This document shows positions 57,568-64,000 of a DNA stretch of 64,000 nt, in pieces. The notes below the pieces were generated by a model that had not been told where the DNA came from, ran no database searches, and saw nothing but the letters and a program-made list of their open reading frames with translations. The DNA comes from Strigamia acuminata (Eukaryota > Arthropoda > Chilopoda > Geophilomorpha > Linotaeniidae). The stretch lies in contig OX442319.1 of assembly GCA_949358305.1 (NCBI GenBank), positions 10,166,001 through 10,230,000 of the forward strand, read 5' to 3'. Every line of letters begins with the position of its first letter. Position 1 is the first letter of the stretch. The position numbers were made by a program, and so were the translations under genes.

Positions 57568-57721
57568 ATGTGGTGGTTTGTGCGTGGTTTAGTCGCCGTT
57601 GTGCGTGCGGGGTTGACGTCGACTCGGTTCGCCCTGTCCGCAACCCTTTTGATTCACGTATTGTCCACAACGTGCGCGGTTTGGCAGGAGGATGCTCAGC
57701 CCCATAGTTACGTCATACTAG
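57568..57721 (+). CDS. first coding exon of a secreted or membrane protein
   Basis: From an ATG in context GTGTGCCATG the exon encodes 51 residues: MWWFVRGLVAVVRAGL, a hydrophobic stretch FALSATLLIHVLSTTCAVW that fits a signal peptide with cleavage near the CAVW, and QEDAQPHSYVIL. It ends at ACTAG|GTAATG, a good donor. Later exons are not found in the window, so the intron is at least 6 kb. The family is unknown. The long first intron and GC-rich 5' zone fit a developmental receptor or secreted gene, but that is a guess. Confidence 0.5.
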
Positions 57722-58794
57722 GTAATGTGTTTTATGGGTTTCTTCTCGATTCCGTGAGTTAAAAATGTTGTTTCATACAGAATTTAGTGAATTAATGCCC
57801 TAAATTAACGTTATATTTCAATTAGAATCGATTAAATGTGGTAAATTCGATATTTAGCGATAAATGTCAGTTTCTTCCGGATAAAACGGATAAAATGTTA
57901 GATTAATTCGGATATTAGATGACGTCATTTGGGGTAGTGGTAAATGATGCGCGATGGCGTGCGTTTTTTTTCGTTTTTAGCGGTTTAATTGTGGATTAAT
58001 TTCGGTGTTTCCGGTTTTGAGAATTTTTTTATTTTTCTAAAAAAATTTTTTGATCTTCCTGGATGCGTTTAATAATTTGTTTATGCGGAGGATTTGAGGT
58101 TAGTTTTGGATGTTGCGCGGTGCATTGTGGGAGGGCGATGGCCTTAAAAGTTTGGATTGGAACAAACGAGGAAGAGCAGTTGCAGTTGAGGCTGAGTCGG
58201 CGATCGATTCGTCGTTGGAGGGGCCCCACGTAACCGAGTCGGGGTGGGGGCACCAACAACCAATGCCGAAATGTCATCTCGATTTCACTCGATTCTTTTA
58301 ATACGGGAATTTCAAAAAGAAACAATAAAAAAGGGAGGAAAAAAACGAGAAAATAAAAATCAAGATGTGGGTTTCTCGGGTAACTTTTGCCGTGGTCCTT
58401 GTTTTCTGTTTAGTCATTACTATTTCAGATGGAAAAAAAATAGCTGCAGAAAATCCCACCGGAGGCGTGTTGTAGCTGCCAGATGTTGATTTTGGGATAA
58501 CTTTTGCCGCTTTTACAAAATGCAAATGGTGATATCGCAAAATCAACTTAATCGGTTTACGTGCGTTCAAAATTAAATGGATTTCTTTGATTTCGCTGAT
58601 TATACTTCGAATAAAAGCCGTGGTTCCTATTCAAAGCTGTAATCGTCAACCGCAACTTCGATTTTCATGTGTAACTTCAACGTTTGTAACGTTAAATACA
58701 AAAAAATACCGTATTGTCACGATAATACGGTATTTTTACTCTCTTAGTCGTGGCTCCAATTCGAAGCGGTTCTTAATCGAAGGAATACGGTATA
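57722..58794. other. intron or intergenic
   Basis: Presumed first intron of the preceding gene. 58,100-58,260 is GC-rich with short open frames of no known kind. 58,690-58,735 (AATACCGTATTGTCACGA) repeats at 62,455-62,480. Confidence 0.3.
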
Positions 58795-58978
58795 CAGTCG
58801 AAACTCTTTACAACGAATCGCGATATAACGAATTATCGACGTAACGAATACCTAAAATTGGCTGGTTTGGTCGGCTGGCCATAGAACACCATGTTTAAAA
58901 ATTTCGATATAATGAATTCTCGTTATAACGGATCGATTTTTCGGGTCCCTTGCGATTCGTTATAAAGAGTTTCGACTG
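58795..58978. mobile_element. pogo/Tigger-like MITE, 184 bp
   Basis: CAGTCGAAACTCTTTACAAC at the left and GTTATAAAGAGTTTCGACTG at the right, preceded by TA. It is the same length and family as 63,547-63,730, in the opposite orientation. Confidence 0.8.
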
Positions 58979-59362
58979 CACTGTATTAAGTAACAGAAGG
59001 ATGTCGCTATGCGTAAAATAATCAACTTTGGGAAATTTCACTTATGAATGCCGATATAAACAGAGTTTATCGGTATTCTGGTCGAACCCGCGCTATAGCG
59101 GCTTAACCGTTTCACTGTCGGGTGTTTTTTTGCAAGCACAGAACCTCGGTGTCAAGCACAACGTATATTTACGGGTTTGACAGTGAAAGGGTTAAAGCAG
59201 GCTAAATAAACCATTTGATAGTGGTTTTTGGTGATGGTTTATGGTTCTTTTTCCCTTATTTTTTACACTAAAAATCCCTGACTTTTACACTAAATTTCTG
59301 AATATCACCACTATTTTCCCTTATTTCTACACAAAATAAATCCATACACATCAAGGACTGGT

Positions 59363-59387
59363 TTAGGTTAGGTTAGGTTAGGTTAGG
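59363..59387 (+). repeat. interstitial telomere-like (TTAGG)5
   Basis: Five perfect TTAGG units, the ancestral arthropod telomere repeat. Far from any contig end as given. It may mark a repaired break or a retro-insertion. Confidence 0.85.
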
Positions 59388-60574
59388 TAGAGAAAAGAAG
59401 GCGGGGTCGTGTAAAATTTATTTATTTTTAGTGTAAAAATAAGGGAAAATAGAGTACAAGTAAATGGAACCCGTTGTTTTTGGTGTCCATTTCGTTTCCG
59501 TTTATAGAAAGAGTGTGCATTTGAATTGATAAAACTTGTCTTTTATTCTTCATAAATTAACCCTAGATAATTTTAAGGCCGCTGATATAAGTCTTTTATA
59601 GCATTCACCTGCGGTTGTGTACAATTTACTTAGAAATTGTGCATATAAAACCGGTGAAAATGTAAACTCGTGTACTGCAATTCTGAATATTCAGGCGATG
59701 ATTGATTGGTCAAATCAATTTTAGTCATCATTTCATTTCATCATCCGCCCTCGTCTCTTTCCTCATTGAGGACGACACTCGACTCCCATTGGTCGTGTGC
59801 CACAGTCTCGAGTGATGAATGAAGCGTGTGTCACGTCCATAGACGAACTTGATGAATTGAAATGTCAATTGACAATTGCTTCTCATCACGGCAGCTGATG
59901 GTTCTCATGTCGTCGTCGAATTTTTACGTTTCGAGCGTTGGAAATTGGTTTTGATGCGACGCGGGGAAGCGTCCTCCGTGTTTGTTTTCATTTTCATAAA
60001 GGGTGTTATCGATAACCTCGTGGAACAGCACTTGAAGGTCCCTTTATGACCACAAATTCGAAACAAACGCCTTTGATAACCGCTGCATGTTATATGTGTT
60101 TTTAAAACAATGAACTGCGGGTCGGATCGATGGGTCCGAATTTCGTATTCAGCACGCATCGACAAACGCGCATGAACTAAAAAAAAAGAATCGTACGAAT
60201 ACCAACAACTAAATGAGAGGCATTATTGCCGAATCGGCACGGTTTTCGTAGTCTTAGCCTTGCATTTGTGCTTTGAATTAGGAAAAGCGGTTGAAAAACC
60301 AGTTAGGTGGGAGGTGGATGTTCTTGCCATAGTAATAGGACCTTAGATTGACAGTGGTGAGAAGGTTTTTGTGATTTCCACTTCGGAAAACACTCGGGTG
60401 GGTTGTTTTTGCGGTTTTTGGCGATGGTTTTTGGCTGTTTTTGGTGTCCGTTCTTTGTAGGAAAACACTAAAAACAACACAAACAGAAATCTTGAATATT
60501 TGGCTGTAGAAATGATAGACAAAATGGACAAGCATCTAGGGCCGGATGGGCTTTTGGGAAGCGGAAGTGAATGA
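59388..60574. other. intron or intergenic
   Basis: No gene is supported. A minus frame at 59,905-60,165 contains CSGYQRRLFRICGHKGTFKC, mildly protein-like, but has no splice context. Confidence 0.3.
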
Positions 60575-61025
60575 ATTCAATTTTAGGCCAAAAAAAATCA
60601 ATTTTAAACCAAAAAAATCAATTTTAGGCCAAAAAATCCAATTTTAAGTCAAAATATTCAATTTTAGGCCAAAAAATTCAATTTTAAGTCAAAATATTCA
60701 ATTTTAGGCCAAAAAATTCAATTTTAGGCCAAAAAATTCAATTTTAAGTCAAAAAATTCAATTTTAAGCCAAAAAATTCAATTTTAAGCCAAAAAATTCA
60801 ATTTTAAGCCAAAAAATTCAATTTTAGGCCAAATAATCCAATTTTAGGTAAAAATATTCAATTTTAGGCCAAAAAATTCAATTTTAAGCCAAAAAATTCA
60901 ATTTTAGGCCAAAAAATTTAATTTTAGGCCAAAAAAATTCAATTTTAGGCCAAAAAATTCATTTTTATGCCAAAAAAATTAAATTTTAGGCTAAAAAATT
61001 CAACTTTAGGCCAAAAATTGTCAAT
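60575..61025. repeat. 20 bp minisatellite, AATTCAATTTTAGGCCAAAA
   Basis: About 22 head-to-tail units of 20 bp with GGCC/AGCC/AGTC variants. Like the 53.3 kb array it has A/T tracts about every 10 bp, though the unit is a different sequence. Confidence 0.95.
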
Positions 61026-61372
61026 TTCAGACAAAATAATTACACATGCTTAATTTATGCTACAAGGGGCCTGAAAAATATTGTCTTGGGTTCCAAAAAA
61101 GCATAATTTGACCTTGTATAGAAAAATAAGTCAGCAGTTGGCAGGGCTGGCTCTGACGTCGTTTTCCAGGCTTTAGATCAAGGCTCTGTGCTCAGAGAAG
61201 CCCCACCACACTTTAAAATTTCTAAGAAAAATTGATAAAAATTCTATTTTGCAAATAACTTTTTGCCAGTTGGCCCTGTCAGTAGGTCATCCATCCAAGT
61301 ACCGACAGGCCCAATGGCGCTCAACTTGTGTTTCGATGAGAAAGGATTAAAATCGTGCCAGTTTCCCCTTAT

Positions 61373-61689
61373 TTATTCACGACCTTGACAGCTAATGTCG
61401 TCTCGGCTTCTTTTGTCCAAGAAAACAAGAATTTTTCTCAACCATTGTGATTTGGGCGGCAGGTGAAGCAAAACCGGTGATTTATTGTCGACCGGCAGTA
61501 CAAGTTCATTATCCGCGCGAGGTGAAAGAGTAGCTCGGCCCATAGGCGGGTTGTGCGGCTCGGTCCTTTTGTCAAGCCTAGGCACGAAGAAAGGCTGAAG
61601 AAAGAATGGAATGGCGTATCGGGTTCACCCATAGAATTGGGCATTTCGACGTAGACACCAAAGAACGGATCTTGCGTGTCGATTGTCAA
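61373..61689 (-). other. two overlapping open frames, possible exon
   Basis: Frame 1 (61,689-61,438) begins IDTQDPFFGVYVEMPNSMGE; frame 2 (61,585-61,373) has ADNELVLPVDNKSPVLLHLP and KILVFLDKRSRDD before a stop. The first half of one and the second half of the other look coding, so this may be a frameshifted copy of one gene. No family is recognised. Confidence 0.3.
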
Positions 61690-62051
61690 TATAACGTTGC
61701 GTCAACATAGAATGCGTGTGTTAAGTTGGTGGAGAACATTTCATTGCATCCGTATCGAATTCCGATTCGGGTATTGATTTAAGTTGGAATTTCTGCTTCT
61801 GATCCAGGCAGCTGTGGTGCTGAGGGAGTGTGAGGTTTACCTAGTGGAACGGCGATAAGACTAAACCTGCGGGGTTGAACGAGTAATCGCAAACTGGTAA
61901 CTAGTTACCGTTATCGTTATTCAGTCCCAAAAGTATACAAAGTTTGTGACAGGTGCTTTTCCCATCATAACCTTCCTGCAACTACCTGTCAACGTTTGCA
62001 TACGTATGCGAGTAGAAATTATGAACTTTTGAACAAGATTTTTATTTAGGC

Positions 62052-62343
62052 AGTGGCTATGTTCACGTCCGACGTAAACGTATTATTTTCATGGTGCGTT
62101 GTGATTGGTTGAGAGCTAACGATGGCGCTTCGTTTCGTCAATGTAAGTTTTCTCAAATTGATGTATTTCGAGGTGTTAGCTTCTTTTTTCCTAATAAGGG
62201 GGGGCCTGGACCCCCTGGACCCCCCAGACCTAACCTTATCTGTTTTTAGCAATGTAGACAGAACGGGGTTTTTTGTCAATGTAATTCAATGCATCTCTCA
62301 ACCAATCACAGCGCGTCAAGAAAATAATACGTTCACGTCGGAC
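62052..62343. mobile_element. MITE, relative of the NKAIN intron 4 element
   Basis: AGTGGCTATGTTCACGTCCG at the left and ACGTTCACGTCGGAC at the right, with the inner TGTGATTGG / CCAATCACA pair. The outermost right end is missing. Confidence 0.65.
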
Positions 62344-63231
62344 AAAACGAGGGCGACTCTTAATCTGTAAAATACGGTAATATTTTTTGTGTAGTTAACG
62401 TAACAAACTTAGCGTACCGTATGTTCAACGTTCGCTATGTTAAATACAAAAATACAGTTTTGTCGCGATAATACGGTATTGTTGCTCCCATTTTCTACAC
62501 TTGACCTACAGTCAGCGCACGGTATCTTGATGCTAAATTCGTATGACGCATCCCATTCTGCGCAGACGATTTTCTAATTCGAGTTGTTATTTAGCAGTAT
62601 TAAGCCTAATAGTACACCTAATAATGCTAAAACAGAGTAAATAAGCAACAATAAACTCATTATTATAAGTAATTTACAATGTAGAACCAAAATATTATTG
62701 TTTATCTACTTTATTTTAGCATTATTAGGCTTAATTCTGCTAAATATAACAACTGGAATTAGAAAAGTGTCTGCGCAGGATGGCATGCACAGTACGAATT
62801 TAGCATCAAGATACTGGGCTCGAACTGTAGAACTCGATCTGAAATTCTGGATCAAGTTTTGCAGTTTAAACATAGGACATTTATTTTTATAAAAATTTGT
62901 ACGAGACGAAAATTTAGACGAAAAGTTATTGAATGCGACTACTATTTAGGTCACTAACCAAAAATTTCTGTCATTTGCAATTCTTCGCTTCAAATACACA
63001 CGTAGATCGGTAGATTTGAGTGGTTTGTCATCGTATGATCATTATTTGCTTATGTATTATTCATTTTGTTAGGCCGTAGCAACATAAAAGTCTCAATTCA
63101 ATCGATCGGCAATCCCATGATCAGTCCCCGGCATGTATGCGGTGTAACGAAAGTTTTATAACGGTAACTATAGTATGGCACCCCGCGAAGAATCCATGAT
63201 TGATGTGGGGCAAATCAAATATTGATCGTTC
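62344..63231. other. intron or intergenic
   Basis: 62,455-62,480 repeats the CGATAATACGGTATT phrase of 58.7 kb. 62,585-62,760 contains an inverted repeat around AGCAGTATTAAGCCTAAT / ATTAGGCTTAATTCTGCT (about 62,594 and 62,724). No gene is seen. Confidence 0.35.
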
Positions 63232-63474
63232 ATGTTAAAGACAAGACAACAAAACCACCACTACAACATCCCTTTTCGCATCGATATATCAGATCGAAAT
63301 TACCATGTCGGTTGGGGTTATCTCACATTTTATTTATTCGGGGCACTGTTGCCTCAGATGGAAGACCAATACGATCATTACCCTCGTGTTTGGCCTCAAG
63401 AAATACCAAACAACAAATATTTGCTTTATTTTTATTCATTTATAACTACTGAAGATGGCCCGAAAGAGGTCTAA
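63232..63474 (+). CDS. C-terminal-like open frame, faintly NDUFB8-like
   Basis: The frame reads NIPFRIDISDRNYHVGWGYL, FYLFGALLPQ, YPRVWPQEIPNNKYLLYF and ends EDGPKEV-stop, followed by an AATAAA at 63,488. The order W...LFG...YP..PQ.P.NN.YL...D.P.EV recalls the C-terminus of the complex I subunit NDUFB8. The similarity is weak and the rest of that protein is not seen upstream. It could be a last exon or a processed fragment. Confidence 0.25.
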   Translation: MLKTRQQNHHYNIPFRIDISDRNYHVGWGYLTFYLFGALLPQMEDQYDHYPRVWPQEIPNNKYLLYFYSFITTEDGPKEV

Positions 63475-63546
63475 AAGTCTTTGGTTTTAATAAACTCTTA
63501 TGGTTCAAAAATAGATTGAAATTATATTGCAATATATTTTGTAATA

Positions 63547-63730
63547 CAGTCGAAACTCTTTATAACGAATCGCTAGGGACCCGAAAAATCGATTCGTTGT
63601 AACGATAATTCGTTATATCAAAATTTTTTAACATGGTGTTCTATGGCCAGCCAACCAAACCAGCCATTTTTTGGTATTCGTTATATCGATAATTTGTTAT
63701 ATCGCGATTCGTTATAAAGAGTTTCGACTG
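63547..63730. mobile_element. pogo/Tigger-like MITE, 184 bp, TA-flanked
   Basis: CAGTCGAAACTCTTTATAAC at the left, GTTATAAAGAGTTTCGACTG at the right, near-perfect inverted ends, and a TA on each side as expected for Tc1/mariner-pogo insertion. The centre holds AACATGGTGTTCTATGGCC. Confidence 0.9.
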
Positions 63731-64000
63731 TACATATGTGCGTACTTTGTGCATGCTTATGCGTTCCCAATACTATTATTTCTTAAAATGAGTTTTTTCA
63801 ATTGTGTTATGAAATGCATTATTTAATGCACAAAGAATATACTTACCATGCATGCTCGTGTATAATGCAAACTAGGAGATTTTGTAGGAAAATAAGCCTT
63901 AAAATGGCATGTCTACGTAAAATGCGAACTGTTAATTTTGTTGCATAACATTCTGAATAATGCAATACGAATTACGATAGAAAAATTTATTTATTTAAAA

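Overview
The window is a 64 kb piece of an AT-rich animal nuclear genome, most likely an arthropod. The evidence is intron-bearing genes with GT-AG splice sites, a Ty3/gypsy retrotransposon, many MITEs and satellites, an interstitial (TTAGG)5 tract (the arthropod telomere unit) and an NKAIN gene. A chelicerate is my guess only, because the tandem unknown proteins remind me of families expanded in spiders. No bacterial, plastid or mitochondrial features were seen. || Region 1 (1-8.1 kb): a DNAJC17-like pseudogene, a 993 bp foldback element with a 9 bp target duplication, a complete six-exon C2H2 zinc-finger gene on the minus strand, and decayed copies of a small unknown gene family (here family B). 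|| Region 2 (8,118-23,019): a complete, apparently young, 14.9 kb LTR retrotransposon on the minus strand, inserted inside a family B gene with a CATT target duplication. Its order is 5' LTR, a 1241-residue Gag, Pol (protease, reverse transcriptase, RNase H, integrase), a 1015-residue third ORF, polypurine tract, 3' LTR. Gag and Pol are joined by a textbook -1 frameshift signal (A AAA AAC, 6 nt spacer, 10 bp stem). The third ORF is RS-rich and does not look like an envelope. It lies behind a 742 nt spacer that begins with a promoter-like patch. || Region 3 (23-41 kb): a tandem array of intronless unknown genes (family A: two intact copies and one broken one), each preceded by a conserved promoter block with a CTCF-like motif. 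Mixed in are family B relics, copia RNase H fragments, copies of a repeated module that could fold as RNA (repeat R), and the last two exons of an unknown Cys-containing protein. || Region 4 (43-48.1 kb): the NKAIN gene, minus strand, six coding exons, 338 residues by my splicing. It carries an unusual long tail with two PPxY motifs, and its introns hold several MITEs. || Region 5 (48-64 kb): mostly non-coding. It has four groups of tandem repeats (51.2-52.2, 53.2-53.8, 54.9-56.7, 60.6-61.0 kb), a GC-rich promoter-like zone leading to a plus-strand first coding exon with a signal peptide (57,568-57,721), pogo-like MITEs and the telomere-like tract. || The retrotransposon proteins form one replication system: Gag makes the particle, Pol copies and inserts, and the third protein is of unknown role. 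The host genes show no operon-like relation. All exon joins come from reading splice consensus and phase by eye.
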